From the NCBI RefSeq assembly GCF_021284745.1, contig NZ_CP089925.1, positions 1,356,001 through 1,420,000 of the forward strand: a DNA stretch of 64,000 nucleotides. The letters run 5' to 3'. The notes below the pieces were generated by a model. The model worked only from the letters and a program-made list of their open reading frames with translations, made no database searches and was not told the origin of the DNA. The stretch comes from Lysobacter sp. KIS68-7 (lineage in GTDB: Bacteria > Pseudomonadota > Gammaproteobacteria > Xanthomonadales > Xanthomonadaceae). Positions 1 to 9,159 of this stretch are shown here, one piece after another. The stretch's first letter is position 1. Every line of letters starts with the position of its first letter. Both the position numbers and the translations under genes were made by a program.

Positions 1-710
1 GCCGCGAGCGCCGCGTGCATCGCGGCCACCGGCCGGCCCGCGACGTGCCGGCGCGCCCACTCGCCGGGCGCGTCGCCGACGACGTCGATGTCCACGGCAT
101 GGCCCGCGGCCAGCGCGGCGCGTCGTACCTGCGCGAGCACCTGCGCATCCGGCGCGCACGCGATCCAGGGGCCAGGTGTTGCGATTTGCGCAAGCAGCGA
201 AGGTGCCGTGTCGGCGACCAGCAGGCGGCGCGCGCCGGTGGCGATCAGGCGCGGCAGCGCGTCGACAACGCTCGCCGCAGGTCACACCGCGTCGAGCACC
301 AGCTGGAGGATCGCGTGCTCTTCCCGCGGCGCGAGGACGAAGCCGACGGCATCGGGCGCGAGGTGGCGCAAGAGCACGCAGCGCGGGATGCAACGCGCGA
401 GTCGGGCGAGGAGCGTGTCGTTCGTATGCGCGGGATGCAGGTCGAGGCTCGCCACGCCGATGCCAGGGGCGCGTCCCTCGCGCGCTTCGGACAACAACGC
501 GGCCAACGAGAGCGCGGGATCGCCGCGCAGGATCCGGTGCGGCGAATTCGCATCGATTCGTGCGCAGGTTTCAGCGGATGCAACGGATTCGTCTCGCACC
601 GCACGTTCGCGATAACGACCGCCCGTTGCGCCGGCCAACCGTTGTGCATCGCGGCGACCCTGCGTCAGCAGGCGGGGCAGGTGTTCCAGGACTGTGGCCT
701 CCATCGGCAT
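1..710 (-). pseudogene. Uncharacterised protein frame interrupted by TGA, 3' end outside window
   Basis: Reading on the minus strand, a frame beginning with Met at 710 (alternative starts at 704, 737 and 773) runs to a TGA at 284-282. After that TGA the same frame stays open to the window edge with native-looking codon use (nearly all G or C in third position) and encodes a hydrophobic, Ala/Leu-rich stretch with segments such as RLLVADTAPSLLAQ and AGHAVDIDVVG. No ATG, GTG or TTG lies in that frame for roughly 50 codons after the stop, so a separate downstream gene starting right there is unlikely. It is best read as one gene broken by a nonsense change, a sequencing error, or recoding. I do not recognise the family. 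The start at 710 is preferred because 740-790 is AT-rich and looks like the control region shared with the divergent gene at 793. Confidence 0.4.
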
Positions 711-792
711 GCGCTCTCGTGCAAGTGATTCGGGCATCGACAGTAAAGGAATTTTTGAAGAGAGTTCATGCATCCCCTCCTACCTTCGGTGC

Positions 793-1185
793 ATGAAAAG
801 CGAACAAGCTCTCTTTGGCGAACGCTTTCGCGCTGCGCTCAAAAGTGCGGGATATCCCGAGAGCCCCTCGGAGATCTCCCGGCTACTGCCGCGTTTCGAA
901 GGCGACCCGGCTACGCCGCAAGCCGTTTCCACTTGGCTGCATGGCAAAAGCATTCCGCGCGCACGGAGCCTTCGCGCACTCGCTGCGATGTTGCTCATGG
1001 AACCGGCGACGTTGCAGTACGGTCATGCCGCACTTGGCACCAAGGTGCGGGAATCGCAAATTGCGTTTCGCGTGAACGCGCGAGACCAGCACGCCATCGA
1101 CGCCTTCATCGCGCTGCCCGCGCGCAAGCGCAAGCTGGTGCGCGACTTCATCGACACGCTGTCGGAGACGGAAAAGAAACGCTGA
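793..1185 (+). CDS. Small helix-turn-helix (XRE-like) DNA-binding protein
   Basis: This encodes 130 residues. The N-terminal part (about residues 5-70) fits a Cro/CI-like helix-turn-helix, with a recognition-helix-like stretch around TPQAVSTWLHGKSIPRARSL followed by helices that close the fold. The C-terminal half is charged and probably helical. It resembles small phage-repressor-type regulators that are common as orphan genes in xanthomonads. Met at 793 is preferred over an upstream in-frame ATG at 694 because the 694-792 stretch overlaps the divergent gene and an AT-rich promoter-like region near 745-760. No clear Shine-Dalgarno precedes 793. A weak -10-like TACCTT sits 6 nt before the ATG, so the message could be leaderless. 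The target operator is unknown. Confidence 0.7.
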   Translation: MKSEQALFGERFRAALKSAGYPESPSEISRLLPRFEGDPATPQAVSTWLHGKSIPRARSLRALAAMLLMEPATLQYGHAALGTKVRESQIAFRVNARDQHAIDAFIALPARKRKLVRDFIDTLSETEKKR

Positions 1186-1210
1186 GTTTGCGACGACGCG
1201 CCGCAGGCGC

Positions 1211-2503
1211 TCAGCCTTCGCCACGTTCCCGTGCGATCGCGCGCCAGCCGATGTCGTGGCGATGGAACTCGCCATGCCACGAAATGCCGGCGACTTCCGC
1301 GTAGGCCTTCCGCTGTGCATCCGCCACCGTGTCGCCCAGCGCGCACACGCACAGCACGCGGCCGCCCGAGGTCACGATGTGCTCGCCTTCCACGCGCGTG
1401 CCGGCGTGGAAGACCTTGGTGTCGTCGACATCCGGTGCATCCCACGCGCCGATGACATCGCCCAGCCGCGGCGTCCCCGGGTAATTCTCGGCCGCCATCA
1501 CCACGCCGAGGGACGGGCGCGCATCCCAGCGCGCCTGCTGGCCGTCGAGCTTGCCGTCGACGGCGGTTTCCACCAGGTCCACCAGGTCGGACTGCAGGCG
1601 CAGCATCACCGGCTGCGTTTCCGGGTCGCCGAAGCGCACGTTGAACTCGATGACCTTCGGGGCGCCGCTGGCATCGATCATCAGGCCCGCATAGAGGAAG
1701 CCCGTGAACGGCGCACCGTCGGCGGCCATGCCGCGCACGGTAGGTTCGATGACCTCGCGCATCACGCGCGCATGCACCTCGGGCGTGACCACCGGCGCGG
1801 GCGAATACGCGCCCATGCCGCCGGTGTTGGGGCCCGTGTCGCCGTCGTGCGCGCGCTTGTGGTCCTGCGAGGTCGCCATCGGCAGCGCGTGCTTGCCGTC
1901 GACCATCGCAATGAAGCTGGCTTCCTCGCCGTCGAGGAACTCCTCGATCACCACGCGCGCACCGGCCGCGCCGAAGGCTTCGCCCGAGAGCATGTCTTCG
2001 ATGGCGTGTTCGGCTTCGGCCAGGGTCATCGCGACGATGACGCCCTTGCCCGCGGCCAGGCCGTCGGCCTTCACCACGATCGGTGCGCCTTTTTCACGCA
2101 CGTAGGCGAGGGCCTCGTCGATCTTCGTGTGCACCGCGTAATGCGCGGTGGGAATGCCGTGGCGCGCGAGGAAATCCTTCGCGAACGCCTTGCTGCCTTC
2201 CAGCTGCGCGGCTGCGGCGGTGGGGCCGAAGACGCGATGGCCCTTCGCGCGGAACGTGTCGACGACGCCCGCCACGAGCGGACCTTCCGGCCCCACGACG
2301 GTCAGCGCAACGCCTTCGCGTTCCACCAGCGCGAGCAGGCCCGCGATGTCCTTCGCCTCCACGCCGACGTTGCGGCATTTGGCTTCCGTCGCCGTGCCCG
2401 CGTTGCCCGGCGCGACGAGCACTTCTTCGACGCGGGAGGATTGGGCGAGCTTCCAGGCCAGCGCGTGTTCGCGACCGCCGGAACCGATGACGAGGACCTT
2501 CAT
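1211..2503 (-). CDS. purD: Phosphoribosylamine--glycine ligase (GAR synthetase)
   Basis: PurD catalyses ATP-dependent joining of glycine to 5-phosphoribosylamine, the second step of de novo purine synthesis, in the cytosol. The 430-residue product has the expected length. It starts with the characteristic N-domain [19 protein letters not shown] and has the ATP-grasp core (around [12 protein letters not shown] and [11 protein letters not shown]), the [17 protein letters not shown] segment, and ligand residues near [12 protein letters not shown]. The start at 2503 is fixed by the family N-terminus and a GGAG about 10 nt upstream; in-frame codons further upstream are not family-like. It follows purH by 43 nt on the same strand, so the two are probably co-transcribed, joining an early and the late steps of IMP synthesis. 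Confidence 0.97.
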   Translation of the reverse strand: MKVLVIGSGGREHALAWKLAQSSRVEEVLVAPGNAGTATEAKCRNVGVEAKDIAGLLALVEREGVALTVVGPEGPLVAGVVDTFRAKGHRVFGPTAAAAQLEGSKAFAKDFLARHGIPTAHYAVHTKIDEALAYVREKGAPIVVKADGLAAGKGVIVAMTLAEAEHAIEDMLSGEAFGAAGARVVIEEFLDGEEASFIAMVDGKHALPMATSQDHKRAHDGDTGPNTGGMGAYSPAPVVTPEVHARVMREVIEPTVRGMAADGAPFTGFLYAGLMIDASGAPKVIEFNVRFGDPETQPVMLRLQSDLVDLVETAVDGKLDGQQARWDARPSLGVVMAAENYPGTPRLGDVIGAWDAPDVDDTKVFHAGTRVEGEHIVTSGGRVLCVCALGDTVADAQRKAYAEVAGISWHGEFHRHDIGWRAIARERGEG

Positions 2504-2546
2504 GGGCGTTGCTCCTTGCGTGGCCGTGCGTGGGTCAGTTGCTTGC

Positions 2547-4118
2547 TCAGTGACGGAAGTGGCGAATGCCGGTGAACACCATCGCGATCCCGTGCTCATC
2601 CGCCGCGCCGATGACTTCGGCGTCGCGCATCGAACCGCCCGGCTGGATCACCGCGCGGATGCCGGCCGAGGCCGCCGCATCGATGCCGTCGCGGAACGGG
2701 AAGAACGCGTCGGAGGCCATCGCCGAACCCGGCACCACCAAGCCCGCTTCCTCGGCCTTCAGCGCCGCGATCTTCGCCGACACCACGCGGCTCATCTGGC
2801 CCGCGCCGATGCCGACGGTGTGGCTGTCCTTCGCATAGACGATGGCGTTGGACTTCACGTACTTGGCGACGCGCCAGGCGAACAGCAGGTCGGCGAGCTC
2901 GGCCGGCGTGGGCGCGCGCTTCGTGACGACCTTGAGTTCCTCGCGCGTGACTTCGCGGATGTCGCTGGTCTGCATCAGCAGGCCCGAACCGACGCGCTTG
3001 ACGTCGAAATTGTTGCGACCTTCGCCGTGCGGGATGCGCAGCACGCGCACGTTGGCTTTCTTCTTCGCATAGTCGAGTGCGGCGGGCTCGTAGTCCGGCG
3101 CGATCAGCACTTCGACGAACTGGCGGTCGAGGATGGTCTTCGCCGTCGCCGCATCGAGCGTGCGGTTGAAGGCGATGATGCCGCCGAAGGCCGAGGTCGG
3201 GTCGGTGCCGTAGGCGAGCTCGTAGGCGGCGGCGTTGTCGGCCGCTTCGGCCACGCCGCAGGGGTTGGCGTGCTTGACGATCACGCACGCGGTGCCTTCG
3301 AACTGGCGCACGCATTCCCACGCCGCATCGGCGTCGGCGAGGTTGTTGAACGAGAGCTCTTTGCCCTGCAGCTGCGTGAACGTCGCGAGCGTCCCGGGCA
3401 CCGGATACAGATCGCGGTAGAACGCGGCGTGCTGGTGCGGGTTCTCGCCGTAGCGCAGGTCCATCACCTTCACGAAGTTGCTGTTCTGCTGCGCGGGGAA
3501 CAGGCCGCGCGCGCCGTCTTCGTTGATGGCGGAGAGGTAGTCGCTGATGCACGCGTCGTACTGCGCGACGCGATTGAACGCCGCCACCGACAACGCAAAG
3601 CGCGTGCGCGCAGAGAGCATGCCGCCGTTGGCCTTCAGCTCGTCGATCACGCCGGCGTACTGCGACGGATCGGTCGCCACCGCCACGCGGGCGAAGTTCT
3701 TGGCCGCCGAGCGCAGCATCGCCGGGCCGCCGATGTCAATGTTCTCGACGACCTCGTCCATCGTGCTGTCGGGGTTCGCCGACACCTTTTCGAACGGATA
3801 CAGGTTCAGCACCAGCAGGTCGATGGGCGCGATGCCGTGCTGCGCCATCACCGCGTCGTCGGTGCCGCTACGGCCGAGCAGGCCGCCATGCACGAGCGGG
3901 TGCAGCGTCTTGACGCGGCCGTCCATCATTTCCGGGAATTGCGTGAGTTCGCTGACGTCGCGGACGGCCAGGCCTGCATCGCGCAGCGCCTTGGCGGTGC
4001 CGCCGGTGGACACCAGTTCGACGCCCTGCGCGGCCAGCGCGCGGGCGAGGTCGGTCAGGCCGGTCTTGTCGGACACGGACAACAGGGCCCGGCGCACGGG
4101 CAGGCGGTCGGCGGTCAT
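2547..4118 (-). CDS. purH: Bifunctional AICAR transformylase / IMP cyclohydrolase
   Basis: PurH performs the last two steps of IMP synthesis: formyl transfer from 10-formyl-THF to AICAR, then ring closure. The 523-residue protein has the usual two parts: an N-terminal MGS-like cyclohydrolase domain (residues about 10-150, [44 protein letters not shown]) and a C-terminal transformylase domain with [26 protein letters not shown] and [10 protein letters not shown]. Length and motifs are complete. The gene leads a purH-purD pair, downstream of fis on the same strand. A perfect -10 hexamer lies about 30 nt before the start, so it has its own promoter. Confidence 0.97.
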   Translation of the reverse strand: MTADRLPVRRALLSVSDKTGLTDLARALAAQGVELVSTGGTAKALRDAGLAVRDVSELTQFPEMMDGRVKTLHPLVHGGLLGRSGTDDAVMAQHGIAPIDLLVLNLYPFEKVSANPDSTMDEVVENIDIGGPAMLRSAAKNFARVAVATDPSQYAGVIDELKANGGMLSARTRFALSVAAFNRVAQYDACISDYLSAINEDGARGLFPAQQNSNFVKVMDLRYGENPHQHAAFYRDLYPVPGTLATFTQLQGKELSFNNLADADAAWECVRQFEGTACVIVKHANPCGVAEAADNAAAYELAYGTDPTSAFGGIIAFNRTLDAATAKTILDRQFVEVLIAPDYEPAALDYAKKKANVRVLRIPHGEGRNNFDVKRVGSGLLMQTSDIREVTREELKVVTKRAPTPAELADLLFAWRVAKYVKSNAIVYAKDSHTVGIGAGQMSRVVSAKIAALKAEEAGLVVPGSAMASDAFFPFRDGIDAAASAGIRAVIQPGGSMRDAEVIGAADEHGIAMVFTGIRHFRH

Positions 4119-4150
4119 GCGGATGCGGCACCAGCGATGTGGGGCCGGAA

Positions 4151-4156
4151 ATTATA
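4151..4156 (-). promoter_or_regulatory. Predicted -10 box of purH promoter
   Basis: On the minus strand this reads TATAAT, a perfect sigma-70 -10 hexamer, 32 nt before the purH ATG. The matching -35 is weak and GC-rich. No obvious PurR-like operator was recognised in the 78-nt gap. Confidence 0.5.
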
Positions 4157-4196
4157 CGGGGCGGGACGCCGGACCCGGCCGGCGGCCGCGCAGGCC

Positions 4197-4466
4197 TCAG
4201 TCCATGCCGTAATCGCGGAGCTTCTTGCGCAGCGTCGCGCGATGGATGCCGAGCATCGCGGCCGCCCGGCTCTGGTTGCCTTCGCAATAGGTCAGCACTT
4301 CCGCGAACAGCGGAATCTCGAGTTCACGCAACGCGATGTTGTACAGGTCCTGCGTTTCGCAGCCGTCCATGTCGCGCAGGTAACGTCGCACCGAATTGGC
4401 GACGTGATCCCGCAAAGGTGGACGCGAACCGGAACGGCTGTCTGGGCGATCGGCGGCGGCGTTCAA
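4197..4466 (-). CDS. fis: DNA-binding protein Fis
   Basis: Fis is a nucleoid-associated dimeric DNA-bending protein that also activates transcription. The 89-residue product ends with the hallmark helix-turn-helix [20 protein letters not shown] and, before that, the dimerisation helices ([17 protein letters not shown]). The basic, proline-containing N-terminal 20 residues are typical of xanthomonad Fis. No ATG is available: the start is a TTG at 4466 preceded by AGGGGAA, a strong Shine-Dalgarno. In enterobacteria fis follows dusB. Here it sits between a DUF3426 gene and purH, an arrangement known from xanthomonads. Confidence 0.93.
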   Translation of the reverse strand: MNAAADRPDSRSGSRPPLRDHVANSVRRYLRDMDGCETQDLYNIALRELEIPLFAEVLTYCEGNQSRAAAMLGIHRATLRKKLRDYGMD

Positions 4467-4517
4467 ACTGCTTCCCCTGGCACGTTGCGTACCCGCCCAT
4501 GGCCGAACGGGACGGCG

Positions 4518-4547
4518 AGTCTAGCGCGGCCATTCGGCCGCTGCCAC
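4518..4547 (-). promoter_or_regulatory. Possible promoter upstream of fis
   Basis: On the minus strand GTGGCA (4547-4542) and TAGACT (4523-4518) are separated by 18 nt and resemble -35 and -10 boxes. A GCGGCC/GGCCGC hairpin with a 4-nt loop fills the spacer, which could affect the helix geometry. The start codon is about 52 nt downstream. Confidence 0.3.
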
Positions 4548-4563
4548 GCCAAAACCCCACCGC

Positions 4564-6039
4564 TCAGCGGAAATCGAAACTGAAGGCGACGATCCCCGGC
4601 GCGGGCTCGACGACGTCCAGCTGGATGGCCGCCGTCTGACCGGAAGCGAGGGTGTTTTGCGTCGGCGCTGCGCCGAGGTATTCGCGCGCCGAGAACGCGC
4701 GCGTTCCCACCACGCGGCCGTCGACGTCCGACAGGCTCACCACCAGGTGCGGCCAGGCCTGCGCCCAACGTGCGTCGTTGCGAAAGCTCGCATCGATGCG
4801 CAAGGTGCCCGGCGCGCTCGGATGCGGGCGCACGTCGCGACTCAGCATCGTGAAGGCGTCCGGCTGGTGCCACGCGGGGACGCTGCAACGGAAGAGTGCG
4901 CACAGCGCACCGATGGACGGCCGCCAGCGCGCGTTGGCGGCGAGCGCATCGCGCTGTGCGAGCAACAGTTGCAGCACGAGCAACAATGACAGGCCCGCGA
5001 TCGTCGCGATGTGCCGCCAACGTGCAGGCATCGACAGGCGCGCAGTGGAATGCGTGCGCGCGAAACTGGGGGCGGCGGCCGCGGTGCGCTTGCGTGCGAC
5101 AACCGGCGGCGCGGCGGGCGCGGGCGCGGGTGCGATCGGTGGTGGTGCGACCGGCACGGGTGGCGTCGTTGCGACGACGGGCGCGGACCGATTTGCGGGA
5201 GGAAGCGGCGGCGGTGTCGGCGGTTCGACCGTGAGCGCTTCTACGGCAAAGGCTTCGATGGCCGGGACTTCAACAGGGACGACGTCGACGGGTACGACGT
5301 CGACAGGCACGACGTCGACAGGCAACGGCGCAGGGATCGCGTCAGGTTCGCCCGATGGCGTTGCGATCGACGGCGACTCGACCATCGTTTCCTGCGTGGC
5401 CTCCTGCAACGCAGCGGCGCGCTTGGCCGCACGTTCGCGCAACGATGGAATCGGTTTGACCGTCGCCTTGCGCTTCTCCGTCTTCGCATCGGCGTCAGTG
5501 GCGGGCGCGTCCGGTTTCGCGGGCGTCGGCTTTGCGGGTTTCGCTTTCGGCTTCAGCGTGGACAGCCATGCACCGAGGCGCTGACCGACCGGTGCGCGAG
5601 GCGGGCGGGGCGGCGCCGTGCGCTTGGCCGCTTCATCCTGCGCTTCCGGCGCGGGCTCGCTCTTCGCGGGTTTCTGTCGACCGCGACGCGCGGCCTTCGG
5701 CGCGTCGTCCGTCTTCGCGCGCGACTTGCGCGCCGGCTTGCCCGCCATTGCAGCGACGACGGCGTCTGCATTGAGTTGCGCCGAGGGCGCAGCGTCTTCG
5801 ACTTGCGCGGCCGGGGTCGCGATTGCATCGGAGGCTTCGGTCGGCGGGGTCGGTTCGCTGGCTGCGATCGCGTCGTCCGGCACGGCGGCCTGCGTTGCGG
5901 CCACCGGCTCGGCGAGCGCTGCTTCGCCCGGCGTCTCCGCCACGATCGCGCCGCCGCACTTCGGGCACGCCGATGGCGGCAGGCCGGTGCGCGCGTCGAC
6001 CGCGACGAGGAACTGGCAATGAGGGCACAGGACGAACAT
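4564..6039 (-). CDS. Zinc-ribbon, DUF3426-type membrane protein
   Basis: The 491-residue protein begins with an MJ0042-type zinc ribbon (residues 1-30, CPHC...CPKCGG), continues through about 300 residues rich in Ala, Pro, Lys and Val that look disordered, and has one predicted membrane helix near residue 350 (HIATIAGLSLLLVLQLLLA). The C-terminal 120 residues form the DUF3426 domain, with the pattern P..P..LRIDASFRNDARWAQAWPHLVVSLSDVDG. The zinc ribbon should be cytosolic and DUF3426 periplasmic. Function is unknown; in delta/gamma-proteobacteria such proteins lie between prmA and fis, as here. Low-complexity tandem repeats lie in the linker. It is 35 nt from prmA and likely co-transcribed with it. 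Confidence 0.85.
   Translation of the reverse strand: MFVLCPHCQFLVAVDARTGLPPSACPKCGGAIVAETPGEAALAEPVAATQAAVPDDAIAASEPTPPTEASDAIATPAAQVEDAAPSAQLNADAVVAAMAGKPARKSRAKTDDAPKAARRGRQKPAKSEPAPEAQDEAAKRTAPPRPPRAPVGQRLGAWLSTLKPKAKPAKPTPAKPDAPATDADAKTEKRKATVKPIPSLRERAAKRAAALQEATQETMVESPSIATPSGEPDAIPAPLPVDVVPVDVVPVDVVPVEVPAIEAFAVEALTVEPPTPPPLPPANRSAPVVATTPPVPVAPPPIAPAPAPAAPPVVARKRTAAAAPSFARTHSTARLSMPARWRHIATIAGLSLLLVLQLLLAQRDALAANARWRPSIGALCALFRCSVPAWHQPDAFTMLSRDVRPHPSAPGTLRIDASFRNDARWAQAWPHLVVSLSDVDGRVVGTRAFSAREYLGAAPTQNTLASGQTAAIQLDVVEPAPGIVAFSFDFR
5266..5325 (+). repeat. 15-bp tandem repeat inside the DUF3426 gene
   Basis: Three 15-bp units at 5281-5295, 5296-5310 and 5311-5325 are nearly identical (gacgtcgac core), preceded by a decayed fourth copy from 5266. 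On the coding strand they encode a repeated five-residue P-V-D-V-V unit in the low-complexity linker. In-frame unit size means copy-number changes would alter linker length without frameshift. Confidence 0.8.
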
Positions 6040-6074
6040 GGCGGCTATTCAAGCATGCCGCCGCGGCGCACGGC

Positions 6075-6995
6075 TCAGTCGGCGCGCACGCCGTCGATGC
6101 GAATCCAGTCACCTTCCTGCGCGACGGCCAAGGCATCGAACCACGGCGAATACCGTTCGAGCAGCGCGTCCTCCTGCCCGGCGAGGATGCCCGACAGCGC
6201 GATCCGCCCGCCCGGCGCCACGCGCGAGGCGAGCGTGTCGGCCAAGGCATCCAGGGCCGAGGCCAGGATGTTGGCGACCACGACCGGATACTGCGCAACC
6301 GGTTCGTCCTGCGGCAGGAACACCGCCATGCGTTCGCCGACGCCGTTGCGTTCGGCGTTGTCGTGCGTCGCGATCAACGCTTGCGGGTCGTTGTCCACGC
6401 CCACCGCACGCCCCGCACCGAGCTTCAGCGCCGCGAGCGCGAGGATCCCCGAGCCGCAGCCGAAATCGAGCACGGTGCGTCCGTCGAGTTCGCCCGCATC
6501 GGCGAGGGCATCGAGCCATTGCAGGCACAGCGAGGTCGTCGGATGCGTGCCCGAGCCGAAGGCCAGGCCGGGATCCAGGCGCACGACCGCGGCGTCGTCG
6601 GCCTGCGCTTCCTCGGGCAGGTCGCGATTCCACGGCACGATCCAGGTGTGCGCGCCGAAGGACAGCGGCACGTACTGGTCCATCCACGCGCGTTCCCAAT
6701 CCTGGTCGGCGACGTTGCGGAAATGCGCGCGCGACCAATCGAGCTCCGGGTCGAAGGCATCGAGTGCGGCGAGCAGCAACAAGGGATCGGCGTCGTGCGG
6801 GAACAACGCCGTCAGCACGAGCTCGCCCCACAAGGGCGTTTCGCCCACGCCGGGTTCGAGGATCGCGCGTTCGTTGGGCGTGTCGCTGTCGGCATCGAGC
6901 AGCGTGACGGCGAGCGCGCCGATGTCTTCCAGCGCGTTTTCGTAGCGCGGCTGTTCGACCTGGTCGCAGCGCAGGGTGAGTTCGAGGTACGGCAT
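6075..6995 (-). CDS. prmA: Ribosomal protein L11 methyltransferase
   Basis: PrmA trimethylates ribosomal protein L11 using S-adenosylmethionine. The 306-residue product has the N-terminal L11-recognition domain ([19 protein letters not shown]) and a class I methyltransferase domain with the SAM-binding motif [19 protein letters not shown] near residue 175, preceded by [19 protein letters not shown] and followed by [12 protein letters not shown]. Length and motifs are complete. It heads the prmA-DUF3426-fis block. A TACACT hexamer lies only 9 nt before the ATG with no clear Shine-Dalgarno, so the leader may be extremely short. Confidence 0.96.
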   Translation of the reverse strand: MPYLELTLRCDQVEQPRYENALEDIGALAVTLLDADSDTPNERAILEPGVGETPLWGELVLTALFPHDADPLLLLAALDAFDPELDWSRAHFRNVADQDWERAWMDQYVPLSFGAHTWIVPWNRDLPEEAQADDAAVVRLDPGLAFGSGTHPTTSLCLQWLDALADAGELDGRTVLDFGCGSGILALAALKLGAGRAVGVDNDPQALIATHDNAERNGVGERMAVFLPQDEPVAQYPVVVANILASALDALADTLASRVAPGGRIALSGILAGQEDALLERYSPWFDALAVAQEGDWIRIDGVRAD

Positions 6996-7035
6996 AGGGG
7001 CGGCAGTGTACCGGCCGCCCCGTGATTGCGCGGAC

Positions 7036-8337
7036 TCAGTGCCCGAGGATCCCGCGCAGCAGCTTCTTCGCCTTGGATTCCTGCGGCTGCTGCGGTTGCG
7101 CCGGGTCCTGTGCTTCCTGCTGCTGCATCGCGCCCATGTCCAGGCCGAGCATTGCGGTGGCGGTGGACTTGTTGCGCACGCGCACGTTCCATTCCGGGTT
7201 CCAGGCGACCTTCGGGTCGGCCGGCTTCGGCGGATAGACGATGTTGCTCTCGGGGCCGAAGGCGATCATCTGCAGCATGCCGCCCGCGGCCTGGCCGTTG
7301 GTGGCGGCGAAGATGCCCTTCGGGATCGCGCACGAGGTGACGCTCGGCGCGAGCACGACCTTGTCCTTGATCCACTTGTCCACCGTGGACGGCGGCAGGT
7401 AATCCATCACGCCCATGCCCGCGTCGCCGGTTTCCGAGCTGCTCCACAACACCAGCGCATCGCCCTGCATGCCCATCGCGGCGAGGAAGTAACCCTTCGC
7501 GCGATCCACCGACTGCCACTTCCAGGTCTGGCCGCTCTCGAGCGAGCCGCTGGAGGTGAGCGCGATCTTCGGCATGAAGTCCTGCATCTGCGTCAGGTCG
7601 AACTGCATCGAGGCGGGGATCTGCTCGCCTTCGATCTTGTGCGCACCGACGAGCGACCCGTTGTCCGGCACCATCTTGCGGTGCTTCTCGTTCGGCCACA
7701 GCGCGTAGGAGGGGCCGACGTCGACGGTGCGATCCGGTGCGTAGCGGCCCTGCATCGTCGAGCCCCACTTGGAGGTGTCGCCGACCAGCTTGCCGTTCTT
7801 CACTTCGAATTTGATTTCGCGCGGCTGTCCCGCGCGCACGTCCAGGCCGCAGCCCCAGTAGATGAGGATGCGCGCCTTCGCATTGCCGTCGGCGTTGCCG
7901 TAAGGCGTCTTGCCGCCGGGCTGCGCGCGTTCGGGCGACTTCGGCGGCACGAGCGGCAGCGTCTTGCCGAGCTGCAGGCCGGCGGGAACCAGGTCCTCGG
8001 CTTCCTTGCCGGGATTGAGCTGGTTGAGCAACGCGATGTCGACGTAGCGCCCCGGCAGTCCGGGATAGTGCGCAGCGCCGTAGTGGTTCTGCATCTGCTC
8101 GCCACCGAACATGCGCATCGCCGCGCCGCCCATCCCGCTGGTCATGTTGGGCATGCCCGGCATCGCGTGCGTGGCGACATCGAGCCACAACTGCGTCTTC
8201 GGGCCCTTCGCGGTCTCGCTGGCGGCCGGCACGCCGATCAGGACGCCGACGAGCAGCACGGCGAGTGCGGCGCGCTTTGCATTGCGCACGCGGGCGAGGT
8301 TGCGATGGTGGGCGCGGAAGAGGGTGCGAGCTTGCAT
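7036..8337 (-). CDS. Conserved exported protein of unknown function
   Basis: A 433-residue protein with a basic N-terminus and a hydrophobic stretch at about residues 23-40 ([19 protein letters not shown]) consistent with a Sec signal peptide or anchor. The mature part has a Met/Gly-rich segment near residue 60-80 ([20 protein letters not shown]), then a long beta-rich-looking region with [19 protein letters not shown] and [19 protein letters not shown], and a Gln/Lys-rich tail. I know similar proteins only as xanthomonad hypotheticals. Many aromatic and glycine residues suggest a periplasmic or surface beta-sandwich, but this is inference. It lies alone between prmA and the membrane protein at 8440. 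Confidence 0.7.
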   Translation of the reverse strand: MQARTLFRAHHRNLARVRNAKRAALAVLLVGVLIGVPAASETAKGPKTQLWLDVATHAMPGMPNMTSGMGGAAMRMFGGEQMQNHYGAAHYPGLPGRYVDIALLNQLNPGKEAEDLVPAGLQLGKTLPLVPPKSPERAQPGGKTPYGNADGNAKARILIYWGCGLDVRAGQPREIKFEVKNGKLVGDTSKWGSTMQGRYAPDRTVDVGPSYALWPNEKHRKMVPDNGSLVGAHKIEGEQIPASMQFDLTQMQDFMPKIALTSSGSLESGQTWKWQSVDRAKGYFLAAMGMQGDALVLWSSSETGDAGMGVMDYLPPSTVDKWIKDKVVLAPSVTSCAIPKGIFAATNGQAAGGMLQMIAFGPESNIVYPPKPADPKVAWNPEWNVRVRNKSTATAMLGLDMGAMQQQEAQDPAQPQQPQESKAKKLLRGILGH

Positions 8338-8358
8338 GGAGGAATCTCGGCGGGAACG

Positions 8359-8382
8359 AAAACACCCGCAAGGTGGCGGGTG
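8359..8382 (-). terminator. Rho-independent terminator downstream of the 8440-9135 gene
   Basis: CACCCGC (8363-8369) and GCGGGTG (8376-8382) form a 7-bp stem with a 6-nt loop. On the minus strand the stem is followed by TTTT (8362-8359). It therefore terminates leftward transcription coming from the accBC/membrane-protein genes. Confidence 0.6.
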
Positions 8383-8439
8383 CAGGAAAGTGAACGCGGC
8401 GCCGATGCCGGACCGGCCACGAACCCATCGGGAATCCGT

Positions 8440-9135
8440 TCAGCCTTCCCGTCGTTCCTGCGTTTGTCGCGCCAGGATCCACTCGCGCCGCCGTTGCAAC
8501 AGGCGCACGCCGCCATGCAGGTAATACAGGCTGAAGACCACCGTCAGCCCGATCAGCACCAGGTGGCAACGCCCTTGCAGCATCGCCGCGGGGTAACGGT
8601 GCACCAGCCACCACGACGCGCCCTGGAAGGCGATCGCGAGCGGCATCAACAGCACGATGTTCTCGCGCTGGTCGCGCACGATGTCCTCGTACAGCAGGCG
8701 TTCTTCAGGCGTTCCGAAGTCGTGCGACTGGCGTTGCACCACGCGCAGGTCCCACGCATACAAGCCCCACACCGCGACCGCGTAACACGCATTGAGCGCG
8801 AACCAGGCCTGCGGATCGGATACCTGCGTGAGGGCCGCCGCTTCGATGAGCGTCGCGCCGAAGTAACCGAAGGTATGGCCGAACTCGAGCGGCCAGCCGA
8901 TGAAGCTCAGGGTGTGGATGAGCGAACGCGACCAGAAGATCAGGATGACCAGCAGGCCGGTGAAGATGTACGGCCAGGTTTCCCATTCCAGGTGCAGCAT
9001 CGGCTGCACCGACACGCCCGCCAGCACGGCGAGCGCGAGGCCCTGGATGATCGAGATGAGCGTGAGCTCGATGCCGACGACGGTCTTGTCGAGCTCGATC
9101 TTTGCTTCGCGGCGGAGTTTCGTTGGGGTGTGCAT
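8440..9135 (-). CDS. Multi-pass membrane protein of unknown function
   Basis: A 231-residue integral membrane protein with about six hydrophobic helices (for example ISIIQGLALAVLAGVSV, WPYIFTGLLVILIFWSR, NACYAVAVWGLYAWDL, LVLIGLTVVFSLYYL). The termini are charged; the C-terminus is strongly basic (LLQRRREWILARQTQERR). I do not recognise a family signature. It lies 24 nt downstream of accC on the same strand and before a terminator, so it probably is the last gene of the aroQ-accB-accC transcript, but no functional tie to fatty acid synthesis is visible. Confidence 0.75.
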   Translation of the reverse strand: MHTPTKLRREAKIELDKTVVGIELTLISIIQGLALAVLAGVSVQPMLHLEWETWPYIFTGLLVILIFWSRSLIHTLSFIGWPLEFGHTFGYFGATLIEAAALTQVSDPQAWFALNACYAVAVWGLYAWDLRVVQRQSHDFGTPEERLLYEDIVRDQRENIVLLMPLAIAFQGASWWLVHRYPAAMLQGRCHLVLIGLTVVFSLYYLHGGVRLLQRRREWILARQTQERREG

Positions 9136-9159
9136 CGTTCCCTCCGCCGCGAATATCCG

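Noticed and set aside
282..284. Selenocysteine at the in-frame TGA
   Set aside because: No SECIS-like hairpin was recognised directly after it and no selenoprotein family was identified; nonsense change or error is simpler.
2148..4583. An 811-codon plus-strand frame over purD and purH
   Set aside because: Antisense to well-supported genes and without a ribosome site or recognisable domain.
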